A program made the translations under genes and the position numbers. From UBA1172 sp002457135 (GTDB taxonomy: Bacteria; Pseudomonadota; Alphaproteobacteria; Puniceispirillales; UBA1172), in the NCBI GenBank assembly GCA_965660935.1, contig CBFIBR010000015.1, forward strand, positions 1 to 46,741: DNA of 46,741 nt, read 5' to 3'. Every line of letters starts with the position of its first letter. The stretch's first letter is position 1. A model generated the notes under the pieces. That model searched no databases. It had not been told where the DNA came from and was given only the letters and a program-made list of their open reading frames with translations. Positions 17,815 through 26,487 of this stretch are shown one piece after another.

Positions 17815-18603
17815 TCAGCAATCGGGTTCCAGCAGGGGGACGATATTTTTCAGCGATCCACGCATGGAAAAATCACCATAATCAACCAGATAGGACCGGA
17901 TGACACCGTTATCCTGCATGTCGAACTCAATCTCGTATTCAGGCTCGCTTTCCAGCGCACCGGGGGTGAAATAGGCCAGCCGCATCGGCCAGTAGCCATC
18001 TTCTGATAACTGGCCAAAATTGATGGTGCTGTCATCCGTAAGCTGGCGATTGCCGATCACGGATGACACTTGATAGAAGGCATCTTCCTCATCACCGCCA
18101 AGAAAAACAACAGCGTGCTGAAACTTCTCCCCGTCACGGGCTGATTGGAGCAGGGACTGCATGTGCCTCATGGGGAAAACCGTGCCTTCGGGCAGGGTCA
18201 CGGTTTTATCCTCACCATTGATGAAATACGCCTCGGTAACGCCGTCATTGCTATGGGCAAACCCGCTGAAGTGATTGAAATCGTTTGCACTGTCGTTCTC
18301 ATGCACGGTGAAGGAAAACGCGCTGCCGTTCATCGCCTCCCACGTTTCGTAATGCGAAATGAAACTGGTCTGGCCCTGTTCAAGCCCGAACGCAATGGCG
18401 TAATCCTCAATCGTCTGCCAGCCATCGCAATGGCGTTGCATCGTGAAAACGGTTCGCCCGATAATGGATTTGACCGCTGCTGATGATAGCGACTTGTTGA
18501 TCTTCAGATCATAGATCGCGCGATGGGATACTGTGTCATGCTTGGCAAAAGCCGGGAAAGCCAGACCAATCATCAAGCTGAGCGAGAAAAGTTGTTTTAG
18601 CAT
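17815..18603 (-). CDS. eipB: Periplasmic cell-envelope integrity protein, EipB/DUF1849 family
   Basis: The protein has a signal peptide (MLKQLFSLSLMIGLAFPAFA) and then begins near VSHRAIYDLKINKS, the start pattern of DUF1849. The Brucella member EipB is a periplasmic beta-spiral protein needed for envelope integrity, with a disulfide between a Cys after the first strands and a C-terminal Cys. Here C59 (MQRHCDGW) and the last residue C262 fit that arrangement. The EYEIEFDMQDNGVIRSYLVDYGDFSMRG segment near the C-terminus is also typical. A GTG at 18612 could add 3 residues; I prefer the ATG at 18603. It is convergent with dinB and divergent from rnd. Confidence 0.85.
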   Translation of the reverse strand: MLKQLFSLSLMIGLAFPAFAKHDTVSHRAIYDLKINKSLSSAAVKSIIGRTVFTMQRHCDGWQTIEDYAIAFGLEQGQTSFISHYETWEAMNGSAFSFTVHENDSANDFNHFSGFAHSNDGVTEAYFINGEDKTVTLPEGTVFPMRHMQSLLQSARDGEKFQHAVVFLGGDEEDAFYQVSSVIGNRQLTDDSTINFGQLSEDGYWPMRLAYFTPGALESEPEYEIEFDMQDNGVIRSYLVDYGDFSMRGSLKNIVPLLEPDC

Positions 18604-18646
18604 TGGGATCACAAAATCATTAAAGGTTGTGATAGGATAGTAATAC

Positions 18647-18652
18647 TATAAT
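18647..18652 (+). promoter_or_regulatory. Possible -10 element for rnd
   Basis: TATAAT (18647-18652) is a perfect -10 hexamer in the eipB/rnd divergent gap. The best nearby -35 candidate, TTGTGA (18627-18632), leaves only 14 bp, so the promoter is uncertain. If used, the leader to the rnd ATG at 18726 would be about 65 nt. Confidence 0.4.
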
Positions 18653-18725
18653 GTGTTCCAAATCTGGCCGCATGCAAGGGGTTTTCACCCTCCTTTTTGC
18701 TTATCAGCGGATTGACAGGAAACCG

Positions 18726-19889
18726 ATGACCGATCTACCGCCCCTGATCAAGGATACCGAAACGCTCAGGACATTGTGCGATGCACTGTCGGCTGAGGAA
18801 TTCATCGCGATTGATACAGAGTTTCTGAGAGAGAACACCTATTATTCCCAGCTTTGCCTGATCCAGGTGGCCGCGGGGGACAGCATCGCCGCTATTGACC
18901 CCCTCGCCCCGGGGATTGACCTCACCCCGCTTTTCGAAGTGCTGAAGAATGAGGCGATTATGAAGGTCTTTCATGCCGGACGGCAGGACCTTGAGATTTT
19001 CTTTACCCTGATGAATTGCCTGCCCGCACCGATCTATGACACCCAGATCGCCGCCATGGTCTGTGGTTATGGTGAGCAGGTCGGCTATGACAGACTGGTC
19101 AAGGGCGTTCTCGATATCATCCTGGATAAAGGCCCGCGTTTCACGGACTGGGCCCAGCGTCCGCTTTCCGACAGGCAGTTGCGCTATGCCCTCGATGACG
19201 TGATCCATCTGGCGTCAATTTACCCGATCATCAGGGATGAGATTGAAACCGCCAACCGCACCGACTGGGTGGTTGAGGAAATCAACAATCTGGCCAACCC
19301 GGCGATCTACCAGATTGACCCGATGGACGCATGGATGAAGGTCAAGCAACGCGGCAACAAGCCCATGAACCTCAACCGGCTGCGCTATCTTGCGGCCTGG
19401 CGTGAGGAGGAGGCAAGGCGGCGCAACATGCCGAAAAGTCGCCTGATCAAGGATGAAACCCTGCTGGCACTGGCTGATGTCAACCCGTCGAACAAGGCCG
19501 GGTTTGACCGCATCAGGGGTTTTCCCGGCGGCGCATCAAGCAAGCTGGTTGAACCGGCGCTGAAAATCCTGAAAAAGGCCAATGATGTCCCCAGGGATGA
19601 CTGGCCGAAAGTTTCCCGCGAATACCGGACCCCGCCGCCCCAGGCTGCGGCTGATCTGCTGCGCGTGTTGCTGAAACATTGCGCGGAGGATGCCGGCGTT
19701 GCCCCGAGGCTGATTGCCAGCAGTGATGAGCTGGACCGGATCGCCCTTGGTGAGCGTGACGGTGTCAATGCCCTCACCGGCTGGCGCGGCCAGTTGTTTG
19801 GCAAGGATGCCATTGATCTTGCCGAAGGCCGGATTGCGCTATCCACCCGGGGCCGGAAGGTTCATCTGCACAGGCTGGAAAAAGATTAG
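18726..19889 (+). CDS. rnd: Ribonuclease D
   Basis: RNase D is a 3'-5' exoribonuclease that trims tRNA and other structured RNA 3' ends. The DEDDy catalytic residues are seen: D30 and E32 in FIAIDTEFLRE, the Asp of FHAGRQDLEIFF, and the Tyr/Asp of LRYALDDVIHL. HRDC domains follow (about 205-290 and beyond). The ATG at 18726 gives 387 residues, a normal length; the frame is open upstream to 18651 but without conserved character. GACAGGAAACC precedes the chosen start. Its stop overlaps the convergent ppx stop by 4 nt. Confidence 0.94.
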   Translation: MTDLPPLIKDTETLRTLCDALSAEEFIAIDTEFLRENTYYSQLCLIQVAAGDSIAAIDPLAPGIDLTPLFEVLKNEAIMKVFHAGRQDLEIFFTLMNCLPAPIYDTQIAAMVCGYGEQVGYDRLVKGVLDIILDKGPRFTDWAQRPLSDRQLRYALDDVIHLASIYPIIRDEIETANRTDWVVEEINNLANPAIYQIDPMDAWMKVKQRGNKPMNLNRLRYLAAWREEEARRRNMPKSRLIKDETLLALADVNPSNKAGFDRIRGFPGGASSKLVEPALKILKKANDVPRDDWPKVSREYRTPPPQAAADLLRVLLKHCAEDAGVAPRLIASSDELDRIALGERDGVNALTGWRGQLFGKDAIDLAEGRIALSTRGRKVHLHRLEKD

Positions 19890-21394
19890 GGCTGGCGGAC
19901 GATGATTTTCGCCGGGCTGAACCTGGCCACCGCATCGACACGGCGTTTGAACAGTGGCGTGATCAGCCCCCGCATGTCATCAGGGAAGCTGAGATAGATG
20001 GATCTCTTTTCCCGATCAGCGGAAATACCGCCAAGCAGCCGTGGCAAGCCGCCCGTCAGGTTCATCAGCATTCGCAAGACCAGGCCTGTGTAGCTCGCCA
20101 TCTGGCGTTCCTTGCGGGTCAGCTTGCCCCTGAACAGCCCGCGATCAGGAAAGCGGCCATGGTACCGGATATAGAGTACAGCCGCCATCCAGATGCGTTC
20201 AGGGTGGGTAATACCAACCACCGACAGTCCAAGGATTTTTTCGGCCGACAGTGACCCGCGATAATCCGGAAAATCCAGCCATGACAGATCAGCCAACAGG
20301 GCGCAGCTCCGCGCCAGTCGATGCATCGGCTTTGGCAGGAAACTGATGAACGGTTCCATCACATCCATCAGCGCATCACCCATGCCGTCATAACGCTGCC
20401 ACATGCCGGCGTATTCCCTGACCCCTGCAATCAGCGGGTCAATATCGGCATTGGTGGCATCCAGCTGTTCATAGAGTATGCCTTCCCGCGCGCCATAGCC
20501 GGAAAACACCACGGCTTCGGGTTCAAGCGCATCAATCAGGCAGCGCAGCACCTTGATGGCCTGACGCATGCTGGAACGCCGCGCCGGGGGAATACCGTCA
20601 ACCTCGCCGTTGGCCTCATCAATGCGTTCCATCATCAATTCCAGCTTGGGGATGGTGAGGGTCATGCCATGGACGATATCCAGCCGCTTTTTGGACTGGG
20701 TTGAAAACGCCGTTGCGATGGCACGCCAGGTGCCGCCCACCGCGTAGAGATTCCTGCCCCTGAAATCATCCAGCCAGCCGAGAGTGGCCACGGCACCCCT
20801 GACAGTCTTTGTTTCAAGCGGGTTGAGGTGGCCAATGGGCAGGCTGCTTTCGCCCTTTGGAACAGGCATCAGCTGGCTGTGCCGGATGGGCTGAAGCTCA
20901 AGACTGCCGCCCCCCAGATCAGCCGCCACCCCGTCAACCTCGACAAAACCGCTGATCACCCCGAGCGCGGCGTAACGGGCCTCTTCAACCCCGTCCAGTA
21001 TACGGATACCGCACCCCAGCAATGCCTCAGCCGGTTTGATGAAATCAGCCTGATTGCTGGCCTTGCGCACGGCCTCAGTCGCGAAAACATCCAGCCGGTC
21101 AAGATTGCTGAACCGGGCGATGATCGAAAACCGTGACAGGGTTTCCAGCGCATGGGCGATGCGGTCAGGGTCAAGCTGGCCTGTTTCACCCAGGCCAGCC
21201 CCCAGACGGCAGACTTCGCGTTCATTGAATTGTGGATGCGGCAACCTGCCCCCGGCACGATAGATCACCAGCCGGATCGAACTGGACCCGATATCAACAA
21301 GGCCAACTTTCTTGTCGCCATAGAGGGTTTCGGGCTGGAAGGATGTCAATTCGACTGCTGTTGCCATTCGTCTGTCTTTATCGTCAGGCCTCAT
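19886..21394 (-). CDS. ppx: Exopolyphosphatase, Ppx/GppA family
   Basis: Ppx removes terminal phosphates from polyphosphate; relatives act on pppGpp. The actin-like fold shows VGLVDIGSSSIRLVIY (first phosphate loop), CRLGAGLGETGQL, FATEAVRKASN and AADLGGGSLELQPI (second phosphate loop). A C-terminal HD-like helical region follows. It lies just downstream of ppk, so both polyphosphate synthesis and breakdown are encoded together. The start is uncertain: the ATG at 21394 lies in the loop of a repeated hairpin, and an in-frame ATG at 21367 (MATAVELTSF) is an alternative. Neither has a good ribosome-binding site. Confidence 0.92.
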   Translation of the reverse strand: MRPDDKDRRMATAVELTSFQPETLYGDKKVGLVDIGSSSIRLVIYRAGGRLPHPQFNEREVCRLGAGLGETGQLDPDRIAHALETLSRFSIIARFSNLDRLDVFATEAVRKASNQADFIKPAEALLGCGIRILDGVEEARYAALGVISGFVEVDGVAADLGGGSLELQPIRHSQLMPVPKGESSLPIGHLNPLETKTVRGAVATLGWLDDFRGRNLYAVGGTWRAIATAFSTQSKKRLDIVHGMTLTIPKLELMMERIDEANGEVDGIPPARRSSMRQAIKVLRCLIDALEPEAVVFSGYGAREGILYEQLDATNADIDPLIAGVREYAGMWQRYDGMGDALMDVMEPFISFLPKPMHRLARSCALLADLSWLDFPDYRGSLSAEKILGLSVVGITHPERIWMAAVLYIRYHGRFPDRGLFRGKLTRKERQMASYTGLVLRMLMNLTGGLPRLLGGISADREKRSIYLSFPDDMRGLITPLFKRRVDAVARFSPAKIIVRQP

Positions 21395-21452
21395 GGCCGT
21401 GTAGGTTCAGGCCTTGCGGCCGGGTTGATTCAGGCCTTGCGGCCGGGTTTCA
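21384..21452 (-). repeat. Three 23-bp tandem hairpin repeats joining ppk and ppx
   Basis: Three units of exactly 23 bp start at 21384, 21407 and 21430. Units two and three agree at 20 of 23 positions; unit one is more diverged (17 of 23 against unit two). Each contains GGCC-NNNN-GGCC, which can fold into a short hairpin. In the mRNA the loops are GCAA (a GNRA tetraloop) in two units and AUGA in the one nearest ppx. The ppk stop lies in the first transcribed unit and the upstream ppx ATG in the loop of the last. Confidence 0.85.
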
Positions 21453-23604
21453 CATCTTTTGTCAGCGCCGACCCGCGACCGGAAAGGCTGGGGTTGGTCA
21501 TAAAGAAATGGTGCGCTGAAAAGGCATCCTCATCATCAGCCCGGGCAAGGCGGACATAACTGCCATCAGGCTGGAGCTGCCAGCTGTTGGCGATATCATC
21601 GATATTCGCCATCATCACCTGATCAATGATCTGGCGATGCACCGTCGGGTTCTCAATCGGCAGCATGATTTCAACCCGGCGATTGAGGTTGCGCGGCATC
21701 AGATCAGCCGAAGAGATATACACCCTTGCGTTTGCCGAAGGCAGGGTCTTGCCATTGGCGAAGATATAAATCCGCGCATGTTCCAGAAAACGGCCAATGA
21801 GGGAGGTCACGCGGATATTCTCAGACAGGCCCTCTACCCCCGGCCTCAGGCAACAGATCCCCCGCACAACGATATGGATAGGCACACCCGCCTGTGATGC
21901 CTCATACAGCTTTTCGATAATGGGCTGATCCACCAGCGAATTCAGCTTGATCCAGATACCGCAGGGCTTGCCAGCCCGGGCAGCGCTGATTTCATGGTCG
22001 ATGCCATCGGTCAGGATGCTCCGCGCTGTCACCGGGGCATAGCCGACCTTGTTCAGGTTCTTGGGTTCGACATAACTGGTCATGTAATTGAAAATGCGCA
22101 CAATATCAGAACAGATATCCTGGTCCGAGGTGAAAAAGGACAGGTCGGTGTAGATTTTCGCCGTGATCGGATGATAATTGCCGGTGCCGCAATGGGCATA
22201 GGATTTCAGCCCGGTTTCTTCCTGACGCACAACCAGGGAAAGTTTGGCATGGGTTTTGAGGTCAACAAACCCGTACACCACCTGAACCCCGGCGCGTTCC
22301 AGATCACGGGCAAGGCGGATATTCAGTTCTTCATCAAACCGGGCCTTGATTTCCACCATGGCGGTGACCGACTTGCCGCTTTCGGCGGCTGAAATCAGCG
22401 CCCGCACAATCGGCGAATCCGGCATGGTCCGGTACAGAGTCTGGCGAATGGACACAACCTTGGGGTCTTCGGCTGCCTGCCGCAGAAACTGCAACACCAC
22501 ATCAAAGCTCTCATAAGGGTGGTGAACGAGAATGTCTTTTGAGCTGATGGCCGCGAAACAGTCCCCGCCGAAATCACGAATGCGTTCAGGGAATCGCGCC
22601 TTGTAGGACGGGAAACGGAGGCTTTCATCACCCAGCGAACACAATTGGCTGAGGTCAGACAGCCCGATCATGCCGCCGATCAGCGCCACGCCCTCTTCCT
22701 CAACGTCCATCGCCTCACACAATCCGCGAATGGCCTTATCCGACCGGGATGATGAAATTTGCAGGGCGATCACGTTGCCACGGCGGCGGGCCTTGAGCGC
22801 GGTCTCAAAGGTTGCCACCAGGTCTTCAGCCTCTTCATCGACTTCCAGTTCGCTGTCACGCAGGACCCTGAAGGCGAAATGTTCAACCAGCTCATGATCA
22901 GGGAAGATCGAATTCATGTTGAGGATGACGCAATCTTCAAGCGGGATGACGCGGTTGCCCTCACCCGGCAGGTTGATGAAACGTTTCATGTTGCTCGACA
23001 GCAGGATGACGGCGTTGCTCTCACTGCCCTTGGGGTTCTTCAGCACCAGATAGACCCCGAAACCCCGGTTCGCGATGAACGGGAAAGGATGCGCCGGGTC
23101 GATGGTCATGGGCGCGATCACCGGCAGGATTTCACGTTCGAAATACTCTTCCACAAAGGCCGTTTCTTCGGCATTGAGATCATCCTGCCCGACAAGCGAA
23201 ACCCCTGCCCCTGACAGCGCATCAAGCAGTTTCGGCAGCACTGTCTGCTGGCGGGCCATGAGGGCGGCAACACGGTTATTGATGCTGTTCAGCACATCGG
23301 CAGGGTGGGCGGGGCTGGCCTCACTGTCATGGAGGCCGCGGGCCACCTGATGCTTGACCCCGGCAACCCGCACCATCATGAATTCATCGAGGTTATTGGC
23401 CGAAATCGCAACAAAACGGAGCCGCTCAAGCAGGGGATGGCGGCTGTTTTCAGCCTCAGCCAGGACCCGTTCATTAAACGCAAGCCAGGAAATTTCCCGG
23501 TTGATCAGTTGGCATTCAGCCTCCCGGCCAATCGGCGGAATTGGCGGTGTACTGATCAATTCATCATGACCTTCAGGCAGACTGGCTGTATCAATACTGT
23601 TCAT
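21430..23604 (-). CDS. ppk: Polyphosphate kinase 1
   Basis: PPK1 reversibly makes inorganic polyphosphate from ATP. The N-terminal domain shows INREISWLAFNERVLAEA and FVAISANNLDEFMMVRVAG. The first phospholipase D-like catalytic region contains VSIRQTLYRT, TAMVEIKARFDEELN and THAKLSLVVR with the autophosphorylated His. The second has VRGICCLRPGVEGLSENIRV and VYISSADLMPRNLNRRVE. I start at the ATG at 23604 (MNSIDTASLPEG, 724 residues), with GAGGGAG upstream; the frame is open to 23709 but that part overlaps the SDR gene. It is preceded by hda and SDR genes and followed by ppx. Both its start and stop regions carry local tandem duplications. Confidence 0.96.
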   Translation of the reverse strand: MNSIDTASLPEGHDELISTPPIPPIGREAECQLINREISWLAFNERVLAEAENSRHPLLERLRFVAISANNLDEFMMVRVAGVKHQVARGLHDSEASPAHPADVLNSINNRVAALMARQQTVLPKLLDALSGAGVSLVGQDDLNAEETAFVEEYFEREILPVIAPMTIDPAHPFPFIANRGFGVYLVLKNPKGSESNAVILLSSNMKRFINLPGEGNRVIPLEDCVILNMNSIFPDHELVEHFAFRVLRDSELEVDEEAEDLVATFETALKARRRGNVIALQISSSRSDKAIRGLCEAMDVEEEGVALIGGMIGLSDLSQLCSLGDESLRFPSYKARFPERIRDFGGDCFAAISSKDILVHHPYESFDVVLQFLRQAAEDPKVVSIRQTLYRTMPDSPIVRALISAAESGKSVTAMVEIKARFDEELNIRLARDLERAGVQVVYGFVDLKTHAKLSLVVRQEETGLKSYAHCGTGNYHPITAKIYTDLSFFTSDQDICSDIVRIFNYMTSYVEPKNLNKVGYAPVTARSILTDGIDHEISAARAGKPCGIWIKLNSLVDQPIIEKLYEASQAGVPIHIVVRGICCLRPGVEGLSENIRVTSLIGRFLEHARIYIFANGKTLPSANARVYISSADLMPRNLNRRVEIMLPIENPTVHRQIIDQVMMANIDDIANSWQLQPDGSYVRLARADDEDAFSAHHFFMTNPSLSGRGSALTKDVKPGRKA

Positions 23605-23637
23605 TTTTAACTCCCTCACCGTTTTTAACTCCTTCAC
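23602..23637 (-). repeat. Duplicated ribosome-binding/start region of ppk
   Basis: Two adjacent 18-bp units read, on the coding strand, GTGAAGGAGTTAAAAACG (23637-23620) and GTGAGGGAGTTAAAAATG (23619-23602). They differ at two positions. The second carries the ppk start ATG; the first has ACG at the equivalent place. Both carry a strong Shine-Dalgarno sequence in the same phase. Confidence 0.85.
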
Positions 23638-23677
23638 AGGGGGGGATGGCCGCCGCCACCCCCGGCTTGCGATAAAA

Positions 23678-24463
23678 CTAGAAACTGGAGTTGAATACCC
23701 CGCCGTCAATCAGCAGGTTCTGGCCGACCATATAACCGGAATGGGCGCTGCACAGATAGGCGCAGGCATGGCCAAACTCCTTGATATGGCCGATCCGGTG
23801 GCATGGATTGGCTGCCTCGGCCGCAGCGCGGATTTCAGCCGCTTCCTTGCCCGCCTTACTGGCGGCGGCTTCAAAGAGGGAGGAGATACGGTCAGTATCG
23901 AACTGGCCCGGCAGGAGGTTGTTGATGGTGACGTTATGCTGGGCAACCTGACGCGCCAGCCCGGCGACAAAACCGGTCAACCCGGCCCGCGCCCCGTTTG
24001 ACATGCCAAGCTGGGGGATCGGGTTACGAACCGAACCCGAGGTAATATTGACAATGCGCCCGAAACGCTGGTCGATCATGGGGTCGATCACCGCCTTGAT
24101 CAGCTCAATCGGGGTCAGCATGTTGGAATTGACCGCCCCCATCCAGTCTTCGCGTTCCCAGTCACGGAAATCACCGGGGGGCGGGCCACCGGCATTGTTG
24201 ACGAGAATATCCACGGTTCTGCCAGCAGCGCCATCCAGCACGGCGGCGCGGCCTTCAGGGGTGGTGATATCCGTTGCCACCGCCGTAACCTCAACCCCGT
24301 AGGTGTCACGCAGGTGAGCCGCCGATGATTTCAGCAGCTCTTCACTGCGGGCGTTCATGACAAGGTTGACCCCGTTTGCCGCCAATTCCTCGGCGCAGCC
24401 AAAGCCAAGCCCCTTGCTCGATGCACAGACGATGGCCAGACGACCCTTGATACCCAAATCCAT
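23678..24463 (-). CDS. Atypical short-chain dehydrogenase/reductase family protein
   Basis: A 261-residue Rossmann-fold protein with the SDR cofactor and structural motifs: ASSKGLGFGCAEELA (near 14-28), LVNNAGG (about 87-93) and RIVNITSGSV (about 136-145). The catalytic Ser appears as S142, but the expected Tyr and Lys at +13 and +17 are S155 and R159 (LGMSNGARAGLTGF). The YxxxK pair is therefore replaced by SxxxR. I recall a group of annotated oxidoreductases with the same SNGAR sequence, so this looks like a subfamily rather than a damaged gene. Substrate and activity are unknown. It sits between hda and ppk on the same strand. Confidence 0.88.
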   Translation of the reverse strand: MDLGIKGRLAIVCASSKGLGFGCAEELAANGVNLVMNARSEELLKSSAAHLRDTYGVEVTAVATDITTPEGRAAVLDGAAGRTVDILVNNAGGPPPGDFRDWEREDWMGAVNSNMLTPIELIKAVIDPMIDQRFGRIVNITSGSVRNPIPQLGMSNGARAGLTGFVAGLARQVAQHNVTINNLLPGQFDTDRISSLFEAAASKAGKEAAEIRAAAEAANPCHRIGHIKEFGHACAYLCSAHSGYMVGQNLLIDGGVFNSSF

Positions 24464-24565
24464 TTGCTGATCCTTTACGTTCCTGTTCGCTGTTATTCTT
24501 TAATCCTGCCTGTTCCTTATACCCAATATGGCAGGGTAAACCCACACAATGATGACATTTCATGC

Positions 24566-25246
24566 CTAAAGCAGCCTTGGTTCCATGCTGTCCATGATTT
24601 CCCTGACCATGGCAAGGCTGGCTTTCTTTTTGCGTGCAAGGGCAATGCTGTCAATCATTTCAACAGTCTGGCGCGCTGCCGTAAAGCTCCGTTCCATGCG
24701 TGCGATGGTATAGGAAAGGATTTCCGGTGACAGGGCAAGCCCCAGATCATCAGCGATTTTCTGCATCACCGCCATCAGCACGGTATCATCAGGCACCCCG
24801 ATTTCAGCCGACATCAGGCCAGCCAGCCGCGATGACAGATCAGCCAGGCCCCATGATTGCGCAGAAACAGGCTGCCGGGACAGGATCAGCACCGTTCCGT
24901 CCAGCTCAATCAGCCTGTTAAGCAGGTGAAAGAAGATTTCTTCGGGCCAGTCGTCGCCGCTTGCCGGATGATCCAGCAGGATATGCGGGTTATCGGCGAG
25001 GGTTTGGAGGGTCTGGTCATTCAGCCTGGTCGCCATGCTGGCACCGCTGATCTCAGCCCAGATTGCGCCCAGATGCGATTTCCCCGAATCCGGCAGGCCG
25101 TGGATCACCAGCCCCTTGATACGCCCCGGCCAGTCGGGCCAGCGATCAATCCAGTCCGCCGCCATGGCATTGCACGACCCCAGCACGAAATCCTTTCGGG
25201 CGTAATTCGGTTCACGGTCAAATCGGAGACTGATCTGTTCAGGCAT
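24566..25246 (-). CDS. hda: DnaA regulatory inactivator homologue (HdaA)
   Basis: Hda-type proteins promote hydrolysis of DnaA-bound ATP after replication starts, working with the sliding clamp. The N-terminus PEQISLRFDREP contains a QISLRF clamp-binding motif. Residues 14-30 match the DnaA-like RKDFVLGSCNAMA segment, and a Walker A loop is seen in HGLPDSGKSHLG (about 49-60). Walker B is reduced to HILLDHPA. The C-terminal AAA+ lid includes TAARQTVEMIDSIALARKK. Length (226) is normal for Hda. It is 23 nt downstream of the DUF2066 gene, the usual alphaproteobacterial arrangement opposite purM. Confidence 0.92.
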   Translation of the reverse strand: MPEQISLRFDREPNYARKDFVLGSCNAMAADWIDRWPDWPGRIKGLVIHGLPDSGKSHLGAIWAEISGASMATRLNDQTLQTLADNPHILLDHPASGDDWPEEIFFHLLNRLIELDGTVLILSRQPVSAQSWGLADLSSRLAGLMSAEIGVPDDTVLMAVMQKIADDLGLALSPEILSYTIARMERSFTAARQTVEMIDSIALARKKKASLAMVREIMDSMEPRLL

Positions 25247-25269
25247 TCGGGCGTTTTCTCAAGCAAGGG

Positions 25270-26439
25270 TCAACCATTGCGGGTGACCAGCATCAGGGTC
25301 ACAACGCCATTTTCGCCGACCTTTCTTTCGATAGCAAGCCCGGTGGCCTCCAGCGCGTAGAGCAGCGATTGCATTGATGCCGACAGATTGAGCTGAACCA
25401 CCCCGCCTTCACGCGACAGTTGCATCACCCTGACCCGGTCAATCGTCGGCAGGCCGCGCAAGGCCCTGAGGTGGGCGCGCCATTCGGCAATGCTGTCAGC
25501 CGGTATCGAAACCATGATCTCATCTTTTTCGTCAACCACGATGGCGTTGACGGTGCGCCACACCCGTTCAATGCCGTTTTCGATTTCGGTGGCCAGCCAG
25601 GCCGTTGTTTCACCCGTTGAGTTGACCGGGAATGACAGCTCATCAGAGGTGTAGAATTCAGACTCGATTAGTCCTTGCCGCGTGAACAGGCTGGCGGAAA
25701 CCGTCACCGTCATGATGTCATCAGCGATTTCAGGCGTGATGACCGTGACGATGACTTTTTCAGCATTCTCCAGCCTTGCGGCCCTCGCAATCGCCTTCCG
25801 GTCCCTGTCGATGATGGCCTGCGGGGCAATCGCCCTTTCGGTGGCCAGGCTCTCAGGCAGGCGCAGGGTCACCAGCCCGTTGCGGGCCTTCAGGATATCC
25901 TCCCACGCCCCTACCCACGGGTTGGGTTGCCGCCAGATGCGCGGCTTCCCACCCGCGTTCCAGACAGGCAGGATCAGCATAGGAGCGGAAACCAGCTCAG
26001 CGTGGCGAACCTTTTTTTCAGCGAAATATTGCCGTGTCTTGGCGCGGTCAAAGCAGTAATCAAAGGCCGCGATATAACGTTTCGGCAGAACGGTTTCACG
26101 GACGATGCGAACATGATCCAGCAGGTCGCCGATGCCTTCTTCGCCTGTTACTGTTTCGTTCGCGGCGGGCTTCTTATCATCATTGCCGCCCTTGTTTTCA
26201 TTGCCAAGCTCATCGACCAGGAGCCTGCTTTTCAATTGTTGCCAGGCTTGATTGAGCCCCTCGGCGGTGGCGATGGTGCGGGCCTCGCTGCCACTGTTGG
26301 CGCTGGCCGATACCTCAACCTCCTTCACATGAAAGGCCTGATGGGGACAGGTTTCACCGGTATTCGCCGAAACCGGGTTCAGCCCTAAAAGACTGATGCA
26401 AAACAGCCCAAAAAAAGTGTACATTCCACGAGTGAACAT
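25270..26439 (-). CDS. Exported DUF2066 protein
   Basis: A 389-residue protein with an N-terminal signal sequence (MFTRGMYTFFGLFCISLLGLNPVSA). The mature part matches DUF2066 as I know it: EVSASANSGSEARTIATAEGLNQAWQQL, a PKRYIAAFDYCFD region, MLILPVW, then a C-terminal RVRVMQLSREGGVVQLNL repeat-like segment. A low-complexity stretch rich in Asn, Lys and Asp (about 80-95) interrupts the first domain. The function is not established. It is divergent from purM with a 48-nt gap and directly upstream of hda. An in-frame ATG at 26424 is an alternative start. Confidence 0.82.
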   Translation of the reverse strand: MFTRGMYTFFGLFCISLLGLNPVSANTGETCPHQAFHVKEVEVSASANSGSEARTIATAEGLNQAWQQLKSRLLVDELGNENKGGNDDKKPAANETVTGEEGIGDLLDHVRIVRETVLPKRYIAAFDYCFDRAKTRQYFAEKKVRHAELVSAPMLILPVWNAGGKPRIWRQPNPWVGAWEDILKARNGLVTLRLPESLATERAIAPQAIIDRDRKAIARAARLENAEKVIVTVITPEIADDIMTVTVSASLFTRQGLIESEFYTSDELSFPVNSTGETTAWLATEIENGIERVWRTVNAIVVDEKDEIMVSIPADSIAEWRAHLRALRGLPTIDRVRVMQLSREGGVVQLNLSASMQSLLYALEATGLAIERKVGENGVVTLMLVTRNG

Positions 26440-26487
26440 TAACCATCACCAACAGGCATCGACGTATAACCGGAGGCTAACATATCA

